Shown here piece by piece: positions 39,691-47,121 of a stretch of 59,156 nucleotides of DNA (positions within the stretch are counted from its first letter, which is position 1; every line of letters begins with the position of its first letter). The notes under the pieces are model-generated. The model was not told where the DNA came from. It worked only from the letters and a program-made list of their open reading frames with translations, and searched no databases. The DNA comes from a virus, in IMG/VR virus record IMGVR_UViG_3300042559_001610, positions 1 to 59,156 of that record; one strand, given 5' to 3'. Both the position numbers and the translations under genes were made by a program.

Positions 39691-39741
39691 ATGGTGGCTA
39701 TCTAAACTCATATAGAGAACTTCGCCGATTAGTTTTTTTTA

Positions 39742-39829
39742 GTAGCTCCACCCGGACTCGAACCGGGATTCTACTTCTCGTCTCCACTTTGTAAGAGTGG
39801 GATGTTTATCCAGTTACACCATAGAGCTA
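39742..39829 (-). tRNA. tRNA-Val (TAC)
   Basis: Acceptor TAGCTCT/GGAGCTA, anticodon arm CCACT-CTTACAA-AGTGG (TAC), T arm CCCGGTTCGAGTCCGGG. The region between anticodon and T arms is longer than usual for Val. Confidence 0.82.
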
Positions 39830-39835
39830 TTTTTT

Positions 39836-39914
39836 GTGACCCCGGTGGGAATCGAACCCACATTTACACGAGTTAAAAGCTCGTTCCTATGGCCAGTATA
39901 CGGGTACGAGGTCA
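39836..39914 (-). tRNA. tRNA-Lys (TTT)
   Basis: Acceptor TGACCTC/GGGGTCA, anticodon arm ACGAG-CTTTTAA-CTCGT (TTT), T arm GTGGGTTCGATTCCCAC. The D arm is poorly matched. Confidence 0.85.
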
Positions 39915-39919
39915 TTTTG

Positions 39920-39991
39920 CGGACCCTCCCCGGATCGAACGGGGGCTACCAGGGCTTCACTCTGGCGCTCTACCATCTGAGCTAAGGGTCC
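39920..39991 (-). tRNA. tRNA-Phe (GAA)
   Basis: Acceptor GGACCCT/AGGGTCC, D arm GCTC/GAGC, anticodon loop GTGAAGC (GAA) on CCAGA/CCTGG with one mismatch, normal T arm. Confidence 0.87.
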
Positions 39992-39996
39992 ATTTT

Positions 39997-40015
39997 TTCT
40001 AGTATGTCAAATAAC
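39997..40015 (-). promoter_or_regulatory. tRNA promoter-like motif GTTATTTGACATACTAGAA
   Basis: This 19-base element lies six bases before tRNA-Phe and recurs with few changes upstream of four other RNA genes. Its TATTTG resembles the Bacteroidota -7 box. Confidence 0.5.
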
Positions 40016-40021
40016 TTTTGG

Positions 40022-40094
40022 TTGTCTGGGAAAGACTCGAACTTTCAACTTTCTCCGTATCAGGGAGATGCTCTAACCATTGAACTACCAGACA
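40022..40094 (-). tRNA. tRNA-Ile (GAT)
   Basis: Acceptor TGTCTGG/CCAGACA, D arm GTTC/GAGC-like, anticodon arm TCTCC-CTGATAC-GGAGA (GAT), T arm GAAAGTTCGAGTCTTTC. Confidence 0.9.
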
Positions 40095-40096
40095 AT

Positions 40097-41062
40097 TTAT
40101 TTTTTTCTATATTTACGAGAACAAGAATTATTACAAAAAGTGTTTATTCTTTTACATTTGGACCCACAATATTTACAAGTCCCTGAATATAAAGAATTAT
40201 TTTTATCCTCGTATAGCTTTATAAAGTCGTTTCCATATTTAGTTTTAACATATTCTAATATAGGTTTCATTTCCCTTTTATAAAAAACTATAACGTCAGG
40301 GTTTTCTTTATGTTTTTGTTCCCATTCTTTTGTTTTAAATCCTTTTATTTCTACAATCCCCTCCTGGGTTACAAAGTCTGGCAAATATTTTCTAGTTTTC
40401 CCTTCCAATGTATATTCTCTCCATTCGGTGTTTCTTTCTATTTTTTCCCCCATATCTTTTTTATAAATAACAAAAGCTAACTCCCAACTACTGTCACAGA
40501 ATATCCCTTTATACCATCCTTTCTCCCCTCTTCCAGACCCTTCTCTTTTTCCGCCAGATACTTTTTTAAAGCATTCCCCGTGATATTTTCTATCTGGATA
40601 TGTACTAATTATATTTTCATTACAATGTAAACATTTTGCTTCATATCTTTGGGCTCTAAGAGGTTTTTTTGCATTTTTTGCTGCTTCTATAACCTTTGGA
40701 TTTCCTTTTAAACCTTTTGATATATTTTCTCTCCTTTTTTCCAGATTAGCATTAGCTGCATATTTATTAGCACAATTTCTTCCGCAAAAGTATTTTTCTT
40801 TCTTCGGGGATTTCCTGTTATATTCTAAAACACTAAATCCAATCTTACAGGTAAAACAATTAACATCAAACTCTTTATATTTTAATTTATTTTCTTTTTT
40901 TACTTTTTCTATCCCTTCTCGAGCTTTTTCGCTTTTTGATAGAGAATTTCTTATTTTATCCCTATGCTCTTGCGTTATTTTTCTTCCTTTTTGAGAACAA
41001 CTTCTAGAGCAATGCATTCCATTTTTTTCATGGGGATTTCCACATTTTTTACAGTTTTTCAT
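40097..41062 (-). CDS. zinc-finger PD-(D/E)XK homing-type endonuclease
   Basis: The 321-residue product has Cys-rich fingers at the N-terminus (CKKCGNP, CSRSC), middle (CFTCK, FCGRNC, CLHC) and C-terminus (CKYCGSKC, CNNSC). The catalytic core is CDSSWELAFVIY...YLPDF...GIVEIKGF (E..D..E-x-K). It ends two bases from tRNA-Ile and lies within the tRNA cluster, as free-standing homing nucleases often do. Confidence 0.78.
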   Translation of the reverse strand: MKNCKKCGNPHEKNGMHCSRSCSQKGRKITQEHRDKIRNSLSKSEKAREGIEKVKKENKLKYKEFDVNCFTCKIGFSVLEYNRKSPKKEKYFCGRNCANKYAANANLEKRRENISKGLKGNPKVIEAAKNAKKPLRAQRYEAKCLHCNENIISTYPDRKYHGECFKKVSGGKREGSGRGEKGWYKGIFCDSSWELAFVIYKKDMGEKIERNTEWREYTLEGKTRKYLPDFVTQEGIVEIKGFKTKEWEQKHKENPDVIVFYKREMKPILEYVKTKYGNDFIKLYEDKNNSLYSGTCKYCGSKCKRINTFCNNSCSRKYRKK

Positions 41063-41103
41063 ACTCTATATATCTTTCGAACCCTAATTTTTTTAATGAT
41101 TGT

Positions 41104-41175
41104 ATTACCGCACAGAATCGAACTGAAATTTCCGCAGTGAAGTTGCAGTGTCCTAAACCATTTAGACGACGGTAA
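41104..41175 (-). tRNA. tRNA-Glu (TTC)
   Basis: Acceptor TTACCGT/GCGGTAA, anticodon arm CTGCA-ACTTCAC-TGCGG (TTC), T arm with TTCGATT. Position 33 is C rather than T. Confidence 0.8.
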
Positions 41176-41230
41176 CATTTTTTTCTAATATTTCAAATAA
41201 CTATTTTTTTTATTTTTAGGGACAAACAAA

Positions 41231-41256
41231 AAAGGAACCTTTTGAGGGGTTCCTTT
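41231..41256 (-). terminator. Rho-independent terminator
   Basis: Nine-base stem AAAGGAACC/GGTTCCTTT followed on the minus strand by a T-rich tail. It ends the transcript coming from 41282 and the array above. Confidence 0.8.
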
Positions 41257-41281
41257 AAAATATCTGTATAAAAATTTCTTC

Positions 41282-41410
41282 TTATTCAAAAATCTTATGA
41301 AACCCATTTAGACGCTTAAAGCAAATCCAATAGACGATCACCTCAACTTCATGTACGAAGCTTGAGAACGATTTCTCTGATTTCTTTAATATGTTAATTA
41401 AGTTTCTCAT
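41282..41410 (-). CDS. small protein (42 aa)
   Basis: MRNLINILKKSEKSFSSFVH begins a short frame that directly precedes the terminator. Both promoter-like motifs occur upstream: GATATATA at 41425-41433 and ACCGTATATT at 41447. That makes a real short gene likely despite its size. Function unknown. Confidence 0.45.
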   Translation of the reverse strand: MRNLINILKKSEKSFSSFVHEVEVIVYWICFKRLNGFHKIFE

Positions 41411-41446
41411 TTCTTTGATTGGTTTATATATCTTATTAGTTGTGTA

Positions 41447-41456
41447 AATATACGGT
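41447..41456 (-). promoter_or_regulatory. ACCGTATATT promoter-like motif
   Basis: A perfect copy 37 bases before the short ORF at 41410; a GATATATA element lies between them. Confidence 0.45.
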
Positions 41457-41537
41457 AGTTATACTGTTTTTTGGTAAAAAATTTCAAATATTTTCAATTA
41501 TTTTCAAACTTTTTTGATTTTTTTATTTGTTTTATTG

Positions 41538-41547
41538 AATATACGGT
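41538..41547 (-). promoter_or_regulatory. ACCGTATATT promoter-like motif downstream of array
   Basis: A perfect copy just below the last gene of the MKHIKLFE array. With the copy at 41447 it would drive the short gene and any RNA up to the terminator at 41231. Confidence 0.45.
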
Positions 41548-41578
41548 GATTATACACAAGATTTAGAAAAAGTTTCAA

Positions 41579-42013
41579 TTATTTTCTTATCTCCCCTAGC
41601 TTTTGAATTACATCTCCAAAGACTCTAGCCGTTTCGGATCTGTCTACAAATCTGTTATAATCTTTGGGCTTTACGTGAATAGCATAACGATCTGATGCAA
41701 ACACGGAGTTTCCATCAATTCCGGAACTATAATTATCAGGGATTCCAAAATCTTTTGGCCTTTTAAAAGTGTATGCTTGCCCATATGGTATAATGTCCCC
41801 TTTATAGAATAGGAAATCAAAAAGATCCGAAGACATGGCTGGATATTCTTTCCCAGTTATTTCTGTTCCAAATCCAACTCCATTAGGTCCATGTCCAAAT
41901 CCAAAATCTTCTCCAAAGGACCATTTTGTCTTGTGACCTATGTCATGTAGGGTGTCCTGAAGATCTCTAAGTTCTTCTTCTGAGTAGTCTTCAAATACTT
42001 TGATGTGCTTCAT
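41579..42013 (-). CDS. MKHIKLFE-module protein 1
   Basis: It begins MKHIKVFEDYSEEELRDLQ and continues DIGH, the module shared by eight tandem genes; the rest (residues 25-144) is unique, with GFGTEITGKEYPAMSS. The overall arrangement is one constant N-terminal module joined to variable domains. The first residues resemble a T4-type capsid-targeting peptide (L/V-F-E as possible cleavage site). Four-base overlap with the next gene. Confidence 0.7.
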   Translation of the reverse strand: MKHIKVFEDYSEEELRDLQDTLHDIGHKTKWSFGEDFGFGHGPNGVGFGTEITGKEYPAMSSDLFDFLFYKGDIIPYGQAYTFKRPKDFGIPDNYSSGIDGNSVFASDRYAIHVKPKDYNRFVDRSETARVFGDVIQKLGEIRK

Positions 42014-42432
42014 TTTTTTAGTTCGTTATAAAATTTCAGAAGAGATTCTGTGTAAGTTTCTTCGTGAGGACCATTTTTAAAAAATTGGTTTGCATAGTTT
42101 GTATTTCCGTCAAAACCATCCCCAGTGATGAGTAGTTCTGGTGATCCCCAGCCTGCGTATGTCGGAATTGTTAAATCAATTTTAACTCCGTTGCTCAGGA
42201 TCAAATGAAGATCTGCAAGAAAGTGAGATCCCATCTCACCATCTACGGAAAGAAGGGCAACGTCACTCTTGTAATTTCTGGCAAATTCTTCTTCTCTATC
42301 TCGTTCCTTTTTATACATTGCATCAGAACGAACATTAAATTTTAAATCGTGATGCCCTATTCCTCTAAGGTCTCCAATTAGATCCCCGAGTTCTTCTTCT
42401 GAGTAGTCTTCAAAAAGTTTAATGTGCTTCAT
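42010..42432 (-). CDS. MKHIKLFE-module protein 2
   Basis: N-terminus MKHIKLFEDYSEEELGDLIG then GIGH; variable domain of ~110 residues with DVALLSVDGEMGSHFLADL. The variable domain shares LSNGVKIDL-type strands with proteins 5 and 6, suggesting a related beta fold. Function unknown. Confidence 0.7.
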   Translation of the reverse strand: MKHIKLFEDYSEEELGDLIGDLRGIGHHDLKFNVRSDAMYKKERDREEEFARNYKSDVALLSVDGEMGSHFLADLHLILSNGVKIDLTIPTYAGWGSPELLITGDGFDGNTNYANQFFKNGPHEETYTESLLKFYNELKK

Positions 42433-42803
42433 GATTTAAGTTCTGATAAGTATTTTTCAATTTTTAGATATCTTGATTTAGCATTACTCGCATAAAATGC
42501 TATTCTAAATAGGTTTGTTCCAAATAAAGTTATAGCAGCTTTAATTTTTGGATCGGTAAATTGATAATAATTTGCATCTGGATTTGGTTTGGCTATTATC
42601 CCTTTATCCTCTAACTTTTTAATTCCTAATTTAGTGAGATATAAGGGATATCCCTGGCTAGCACCATCATGAAGAGCCGTTCCATATCCAAAATCCCTGC
42701 CCTTTTGAAGGAGTTTGTACTCATGACCAATCCCCTCTAGATCAACTTGGAGTGCCCTAAGTTCTTCGTCTGAGTAGTCTTCAAAAAGTCTAACGTGTTT
42801 CAT
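42429..42803 (-). CDS. MKHIKLFE-module protein 3
   Basis: N-terminus MKHVRLFEDYSDEELRALQ, then GIGH and a domain with GRDFGYGTALHDG. It shares a DFGYG/DFGFG segment with proteins 1 and 4. Coupled to neighbours by ATGA overlaps. Confidence 0.7.
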   Translation of the reverse strand: MKHVRLFEDYSDEELRALQVDLEGIGHEYKLLQKGRDFGYGTALHDGASQGYPLYLTKLGIKKLEDKGIIAKPNPDANYYQFTDPKIKAAITLFGTNLFRIAFYASNAKSRYLKIEKYLSELKS

Positions 42804-43270
42804 TTTCTAATAGAAGATAGATAGTCAAAAACCTCCTGAGCAAAATCTTTCTTTATTTTTAGTCTTTCTTCAGTAGAAAGTCTGACGTGGGGTTTTACTT
42901 CAAGAGAATAGTCTCCTTCTGAGGGATCAAAAATACCCTGTTGAAAATAACGATAGACTGAATAGCTTGGGTATTTCAAAGAAAGTCCTACAGAGTCATC
43001 AAAATAAATAGCTCCTGGGGTGTGTGAGTCTCTTTTCATGAGGCCCTTTTTAAGCATATCCTCCACAACTGATTTTTTTATCACCAGATCTTCATATCCT
43101 GTATTTGGTCTTTTCATAAACCACTTCCTTTGCTGCTGTATGTCCTTTCCAAATCCAAAGTCTTCTCCAGGAATAAGCCTGTATGTGTGTCCAATGGTTT
43201 CTAAGTCCCCTAAAAGGCCCTCTATTTCTTCGTCTGAGTAGTCTTCAAATAGTTTGATGTGTTTCATCAT
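42800..43270 (-). CDS. MKHIKLFE-module protein 4
   Basis: N-terminus MMKHIKLFEDYSDEEIEGLL, then TIGHTYRLIPGEDFGFG. The DFGFG segment recurs in proteins 1 and 3. The C-terminal half is charged and helical. Function unknown. Confidence 0.7.
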   Translation of the reverse strand: MMKHIKLFEDYSDEEIEGLLGDLETIGHTYRLIPGEDFGFGKDIQQQRKWFMKRPNTGYEDLVIKKSVVEDMLKKGLMKRDSHTPGAIYFDDSVGLSLKYPSYSVYRYFQQGIFDPSEGDYSLEVKPHVRLSTEERLKIKKDFAQEVFDYLSSIRK

Positions 43271-44202
43271 ATTAGTTTATCATATAGTGAGAGAGCGGAT
43301 AAAATCCATCCTCCTGGATATTCAAACATTTCATCTCCTACGGTTTCTTTGATTTCTTTTCCTCCAGTAAAGATGGTGATGTGTCCTAGATATCTATTAA
43401 AGGAATTATTTCCAGTATTTTTGAATTCAAATTCAAATTTGTCTCCGTTGGATAAATCCAGATTTAGCTGGATATCTTCTGGGTCGTTTTTATTGATTAT
43501 GTGTCCTTCAACTCTAACAACATGAACACCAGGATTTTCTTCAGAAACCCAATTTTCGCATTCATCTTTTTCAACTTTAGGATTTCCCCATGATTTGGAC
43601 AAATCAACATTAAAAATTAGATTGCTGTGACCAACACCTTTAAGATCTCCCATGAGATCTCTAAGCTCTTCTTCTGAGTAGGACTCTTTAAGACCTAGCT
43701 TTGACTTTATTCTTTGCAGAAAGGTTGGGTTTTTACTTCTGGATTTGTTAGCCAAATGACGTTCGTATCTCGTCAGAGCAGCCAAGGTGTGTGGATATTC
43801 CACGATTCCCATGTTATAGTTTTCGTTGTCATATGGGGAGTCGTCTTCATCATCTTCTAAATTGAGTATGGGATTTCCATTGACAGAAAAAGAGACCCCT
43901 TCGTAATTGTCTGTCACTGTTTCGATGACATCACCATTGGAAAGGTTTAGGGCAACAAGAACCTTATTGTCCGGGAGAATTTTGAGAGACCCAGATTTAA
44001 CTTTAATTTCCCCTCCTGGGGTTGGAAAAGACCAGGAATTAACGATGTCCCTCTCTTCTTGTTTATCCTTCTCCTTCATCCCAAATAAATGACCATAGTC
44101 TATATCCATACGAACTTCAGACTGCCCAACAGATCTCAGATCTCCAATGAGGTCCCTAAGTTCTTCATCCGTGTACTCCTCAAATAGTTTAATGTGCTTC
44201 AT
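43267..44202 (-). CDS. MKHIKLFE-module protein 5, two-module fusion
   Basis: At 311 residues this is twice the usual size. It starts MKHIKLFEEYTDEELRDLI...SVGQ, and near residue 174 a second copy of the module begins: ESYSEEELRDLMGDLKGVGH. The two halves each carry VRV/ISLSNGD-type strands (LNLSNGDVIETV and LDLSNGDKFEFEF), so it is a tandem fusion of two array members. This records duplication followed by loss of a stop. Confidence 0.75.
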   Translation of the reverse strand: MKHIKLFEEYTDEELRDLIGDLRSVGQSEVRMDIDYGHLFGMKEKDKQEERDIVNSWSFPTPGGEIKVKSGSLKILPDNKVLVALNLSNGDVIETVTDNYEGVSFSVNGNPILNLEDDEDDSPYDNENYNMGIVEYPHTLAALTRYERHLANKSRSKNPTFLQRIKSKLGLKESYSEEELRDLMGDLKGVGHSNLIFNVDLSKSWGNPKVEKDECENWVSEENPGVHVVRVEGHIINKNDPEDIQLNLDLSNGDKFEFEFKNTGNNSFNRYLGHITIFTGGKEIKETVGDEMFEYPGGWILSALSLYDKLI

Positions 44203-44659
44203 CTTCTAAAAATGCTTCTCCTTTAGATTTGATTCCGTCGTAGAGATCAAGACAAGCTCTAACTACACTTCCAGATTCTAATAGCTCCAAATATTTTTCT
44301 TTAACCTCATAGTATCTGTCGTTGAGAGTAAAAGTCCCCTCGTCCTTATTGTCAGATCCTTTGTTTCCAGGCCCAGATTGGTAATAAAAGTAGAGATTAG
44401 CACGGTCACCGTTGGAAAAAACAAAGTCTAGATCAGTAGTTTCCTCGCTGATCTCTCCAGAAACTGATTTCAAGTAGGTACCTGGGCTAGATTTGGATTT
44501 CCAAAACTCTGCTTGCTTTGCCTCTTCTTCTGCCAATTCTGGATAGTCTATGTGATCTATATCCACCTCGACAACATTATGTCCAATCCCATAAAGGTCC
44601 TTCATCAGAGAATCTAAATCTTCTTCTGAGTACTCCTCAAAAATTCGGATGTGCTTCAT
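44189..44659 (-). CDS. MKHIKLFE-module protein 6
   Basis: N-terminus MKHIRIFEEYSEEDLDSLMK then GIGH; the domain has DFVFSNGDRANLYFYY, like the LSNGD strands of proteins 2 and 5. The C-terminus overlaps the next start by 14 bases. Function unknown. Confidence 0.7.
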   Translation of the reverse strand: MKHIRIFEEYSEEDLDSLMKDLYGIGHNVVEVDIDHIDYPELAEEEAKQAEFWKSKSSPGTYLKSVSGEISEETTDLDFVFSNGDRANLYFYYQSGPGNKGSDNKDEGTFTLNDRYYEVKEKYLELLESGSVVRACLDLYDGIKSKGEAFLEDEAH

Positions 44660-44664
44660 TTCAT

Positions 44665-44976
44665 TTAATCTAATATATCAATCGGGCTTCCCTGAAGAGA
44701 TCCATATCCCTTCATTTTTTTTGCTATTTCAACTAGAAAACCCCCTACTTCCTTTTTTCCCTTGAACTTTTTAATTTCCTCTGGACTCATTCCCAGTATT
44801 TTCCCGAGCTTTCCAATAACCGGGTAGAGCATGGCTGGGTTTAACCTGTGAACTTTATTTCCATATCTAGTCCCTATCTTTAGCGGAGATTCTGCAAGTC
44901 CTACTGAGGATAGATCATCTATTAGATCCCCTATCTCTTCTTCTGTGTAGTCTTCGAATAGTTTAATGTGCTTCAT
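44665..44976 (-). CDS. MKHIKLFE-module protein 7
   Basis: N-terminus MKHIKLFEDYTEEEIGDLI, then a short variable domain with YPVIGKLGKILGMSPEEIK, mostly helical. It is the smallest array member (103 residues). Confidence 0.7.
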   Translation of the reverse strand: MKHIKLFEDYTEEEIGDLIDDLSSVGLAESPLKIGTRYGNKVHRLNPAMLYPVIGKLGKILGMSPEEIKKFKGKKEVGGFLVEIAKKMKGYGSLQGSPIDILD

Positions 44977-45374
44977 TACCTCTTGTTTTTATTGTAGTAG
45001 TCAGACATTTTGAGGTAGAGCTTGTAGAGTGGCTCCTGTTCTATTTTAGAGGTCGACCATCTTTCGTACGTTCCCATTCTCATGGGGCCACTCAGATTGT
45101 ATCTAGCGTGGTCTTCCACTGAGTTTTCATAAAGGTACCAGATCATGTCGTAGTAGTCTCCCTTCGTGTCTATATCAAAGTCTTCTGGGTTGGTGTAGTA
45201 GTCGTATAGGTACTCCGCATAGTCCTCAGCAGACATTCCCCCACCAAATTGGTTTATGAACTTTAGCATGTCCTCTTCTTCTTCAGTCAGAGCATGCCCA
45301 ACCGATCTTAGGTCCCCGATCAGGTCCTTTAGTTCCTCGTCTGAATAGTCTTCAAATAGTTTAATGTGTTTCAT
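44976..45374 (-). CDS. MKHIKLFE-module protein 8
   Basis: N-terminus MKHIKLFEDYSDEELKDLIG then SVGH; the variable domain is Tyr/Asp-rich (YAEYLYDYYTNPEDFDID). It is the most upstream array gene, so probably the first translated. Confidence 0.7.
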   Translation of the reverse strand: MKHIKLFEDYSDEELKDLIGDLRSVGHALTEEEEDMLKFINQFGGGMSAEDYAEYLYDYYTNPEDFDIDTKGDYYDMIWYLYENSVEDHARYNLSGPMRMGTYERWSTSKIEQEPLYKLYLKMSDYYNKNKR

Positions 45375-45385
45375 TTAATAATCTT

Positions 45386-45520
45386 TTATTTAGGCATTTC
45401 TCTCACACAATTCGGAACTACTCTGCCATTCTTCTTTTTGGTTCCAATTTGCTTATATCCCTTCCAGCATGGATTTTTTTCCTCCAGCACAAATTCGTTA
45501 TATTCTCTAAGAAATTTCAT
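45386..45520 (-). CDS. small conserved phage protein with GYKQIGTKKKNG motif
   Basis: The 44-residue product contains CWKGYKQIGTKKKNGR and VPNCV, a short motif I recall at the ends of many phage virion or head-associated proteins. Its start MKFLREYNEFVLEEK also resembles a capsid-targeting peptide. A GATATATAG element lies five bases upstream. Real despite its size. Confidence 0.6.
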   Translation of the reverse strand: MKFLREYNEFVLEEKNPCWKGYKQIGTKKKNGRVVPNCVREMPK

Positions 45521-45544
45521 AATCTATATATCCTTTTATTCCAC

Positions 45545-46024
45545 TTACTTGGCGGAATAAATTTCAACTACAGATCCATCAGATCGAAAAATTCTAACGT
45601 CTGGTGATGTCCAACCATATTCGTCTGCCAAATACTGTGCATAAGACTCTGGAGTTGCAAAGACCACATCCCAATTTCTGTCCTTCCATCCTCCTTTAGA
45701 CGCTGCTACCGATGCTCCGTACTTCTCAGCAACCGAAGCTGCTTCTTTCTCAGTCATTGAACCGTAAGAACGAGGAAAGGACACCTCATGACCGCTGTAC
45801 CATCGGTCTCCGCAGCAAGGACAATCCATTCCCTCGTCTACTCCATTGAAGTAAACACCCATAGACTCGGCTTTAAGTTCTGCTTCTGCTTCGGAAGCAG
45901 CTTCTATTAGAAGTCTATGACAAACTTGAGAATTTGTAACGAAACTTCCACCTGTGTTGTTCTGGCTGAACTCGTAAAATTTTTGTAGTTTAGATTCTTT
46001 GACTGTTGATTTTATTTCTTTCAT
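45545..46024 (-). CDS. conserved phage protein with CPCCGDRW motif
   Basis: I choose the Met at 46024 (MKEIKSTVKESKLQKFYEF); the one at 46045 follows a poly-T directly. The central CPCCGDRW suggests a metal site and the segment FYEFSQNNTGGSFVTN is familiar from jumbo-phage proteins of unknown role. The C-terminal domain resembles a small alpha/beta fold. Confidence 0.65.
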   Translation of the reverse strand: MKEIKSTVKESKLQKFYEFSQNNTGGSFVTNSQVCHRLLIEAASEAEAELKAESMGVYFNGVDEGMDCPCCGDRWYSGHEVSFPRSYGSMTEKEAASVAEKYGASVAASKGGWKDRNWDVVFATPESYAQYLADEYGWTSPDVRIFRSDGSVVEIYSAK

Positions 46025-46050
46025 ATTGTTTAAATTCACGTTCATAAAAA

Positions 46051-46089
46051 CCGGACCAGTTTCTGAAACGTCTTCCAGTCTTTGTCCGG
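46051..46089 (-). terminator. terminator-like hairpin below tRNA cluster 2
   Basis: CCGGAC/GTCCGG encloses 27 bases and is followed on the minus strand by TTTTT just before the next gene. It would end the tRNA transcript. The gap 46090-46212 holds nothing else I can support. Confidence 0.5.
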
Positions 46090-46212
46090 GGTGTCAATAT
46101 AGGTTATGCCTTGGGCTATTCCCTTGTTTGACTTGAAAACACCTCAGGAGTGAGCAGATCTAACGGTATGCTTCGAGGCAATTTGTTCCTTTGAACTATT
46201 AGAAAAACCAGG

Positions 46213-46288
46213 TGTGTCGAGAACAGGAGTTGAACCTGTGACCTTGAGGTTATGACTCTCACGCTACTACCAACTGAGCTACCTCGAC
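46213..46288 (-). tRNA. tRNA-Met (CAT)
   Basis: Acceptor GTCGAGG/TCTCGAC, D arm GCTC..., anticodon arm TGAGA-GTCATAA-CCTCA (one mismatch; CAT), T loop TTCAACT. One of three CAT tRNAs here. Confidence 0.85.
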
Positions 46289-46293
46289 ATGGA

Positions 46294-46327
46294 GCCGGCA
46301 CCAGGATTCACTGGTGGATCGCCCGGC
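46294..46327 (-). ncRNA. nested hairpin, possible tRNA fragment
   Basis: GCCGG/CCGGC encloses CACCAG/CTGGTG, a stable 34-base structure between two tRNAs. It may be a processing signal or the remnant of a tRNA acceptor and T arm. Confidence 0.35.
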
Positions 46328-46350
46328 ATTTATTTCCCAATTAGGGGTCG

Positions 46351-46423
46351 AGCGAGAAACCAGGTACGATCTGGCAACCTCCGACTTGGAAGGACGGCGC
46401 TCTACCAATTGAGCTACTCTCGC
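46351..46423 (-). tRNA. tRNA-Gly (TCC)
   Basis: Acceptor GCGAGAG/TTCTCGC, D arm GCTC/GAGC, anticodon loop CTTCCAA (TCC) on CCGTC/GTCGG, and an unusual T loop ATCGTAC. Confidence 0.8.
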
Positions 46424-46440
46424 ATGGCGGACAAGCGAGT

Positions 46441-46503
46441 AATTTAATACTTCCTCTCATCCATAGTCACATCTTAGATTTAACTCCGCTTGTGCTAAGC
46501 TCG
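46441..46503 (-). ncRNA. tRNA-like element without T loop
   Basis: A seven-base pair ACAAGCG/CGCTTGT encloses 49 bases with no TTCGA. Acceptor-like only; function unknown. Confidence 0.3.
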
Positions 46504-46540
46504 GACTGTATACCGGCATTTGTTCTGTTAAGAACCGTGG

Positions 46541-46612
46541 AGCAAGTGATAGGAATCGAACCTACGTCTCAGGCTTGGAAGGCTAGAGTAATAACCACTA
46601 TACGACACTTGC
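46541..46612 (-). tRNA. tRNA-Gly-like (TCC)
   Basis: Acceptor GCAAGTG/CACTTGC and T arm are good; the loop CTTCCAA reads TCC but its stem (CTAGC/GCCTG) has mismatches. A second Gly(TCC) or a decaying copy. Confidence 0.65.
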
Positions 46613-46626
46613 TTGTAAAAAATACA

Positions 46627-46763
46627 GGATTGGGGTTTTTTTCCTGCTCTAACCAACTGAGCTACTCTGAACGATGCCACTTAAGGCTGTGTTCAAAGGA
46701 AGGACTCGAACCTCCGACCCGGGCATTATAAGTGCATTTTTTTAATTTTTGCTGTAACAATCC
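46627..46763 (-). tRNA. circularly permuted tRNA-Ile (TAT) in enclosing element U1
   Basis: Reading leftwards, GGATTG-TTACAGCAA and an A-rich spacer come first, then the tRNA 3' half (46735-46691: GCA-CTTATAA-TGCCC anticodon side, T arm GGAGG/CCTTC, acceptor CTTTGAA). An 18-base linker follows, then the 5' half (46672-46643: acceptor TTCAGAG, D arm GCTC/GAGC, GG), AAAAAAACCC and CAATCCTG. Rejoined, the halves give acceptor 7/7 pairs, anticodon stem GGGCA/TGCCC and loop CTTATAA. GGATTG/CAATCC encloses the unit. This order is that of a permuted tRNA gene. Confidence 0.85.
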
Positions 46764-46777
46764 TTTAATAAGTTTCA

Positions 46778-46903
46778 GGTTTCAGGTTTTTTGACCAGTG
46801 CGTCTACCAATTTCGCCATCGGGGATTTCTCCCTCTGTGGGGCTCGAACCCACACATCCTTTCGGATATCGGTTTTGATTATTTTTTCTTGCTGTAAGAA
46901 ACC
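46778..46903 (-). tRNA. circularly permuted tRNA-Leu-like in enclosing element U2
   Basis: The 3' half (about 46878-46829: TCAAAACCGAT, variable arm ATCC-GAAA-GGAT, T arm GTGGG/CCCAC, acceptor AGAGGGA) precedes the 5' half (46825-46793: TCCCCGA, Leu D arm GCG/CGC, ACTGGTC). Acceptor strands pair at four of seven positions and are joined by GAAA, forming GGGA-GAAA-TCCC. The halves both carry TCAAAA at the join, giving likely anticodon CAA. The enclosing helix is GGTTTC/GAAACC with the same conserved leader and trailer. Confidence 0.7.
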
Positions 46904-46915
46904 TTTTATTATCTT

Positions 46916-46951
46916 AGATCAGTAAGTGAAAATAGTTTCATTTACTGATCT
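46916..46951 (-). other. long perfect hairpin between tRNA-Pro and U2
   Basis: AGATCAGTAA/TTACTGATCT plus TGAAA/TTTCA gives about 15 pairs around a short loop. It may be an RNase III-type processing site or attenuator that separates the tRNA-Pro and permuted units. Confidence 0.5.
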
Positions 46952-46954
46952 TTT

Positions 46955-47032
46955 GTCTCCGCGGAGGGCTTCGAACCCCCAGTAATGTCCTCGTCCCAAA
47001 CGAGGCGACTTCCCAATTAGTCTACACGGAGA
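46955..47032 (-). tRNA. tRNA-Pro (TGG)
   Basis: Acceptor TCTCCGT/GCGGAGA, anticodon arm CCTCG-TTTGGGA-CGAGG (TGG), T arm GGGGGTTCGAAGCCCTC. Normal, unpermuted gene. Confidence 0.9.
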
Positions 47033-47100
47033 AATTATGGGTGGGATCAGAGGCCTTCTGCCCACCGGGACCTTCATTTTGAGATTGCTCTCAGGGAACG
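47033..47100 (-). other. structured spacer between tRNA-Pro and U3
   Basis: Contains GTGGG/CCCAC with an inner CAGA/TCTG hairpin but no TTCGA loop. No gene supported. Confidence 0.3.
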
Positions 47101-47121
47101 AAGACACTTTTTTAAAAATGC

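Noticed and set aside
46627-46763. Explaining U1 as two unrelated broken tRNA pseudogenes
   Set aside because: Acceptor strands pair fully, the anticodon stem is restored only by joining the halves, and the outer helix covaries with those of six other elements.
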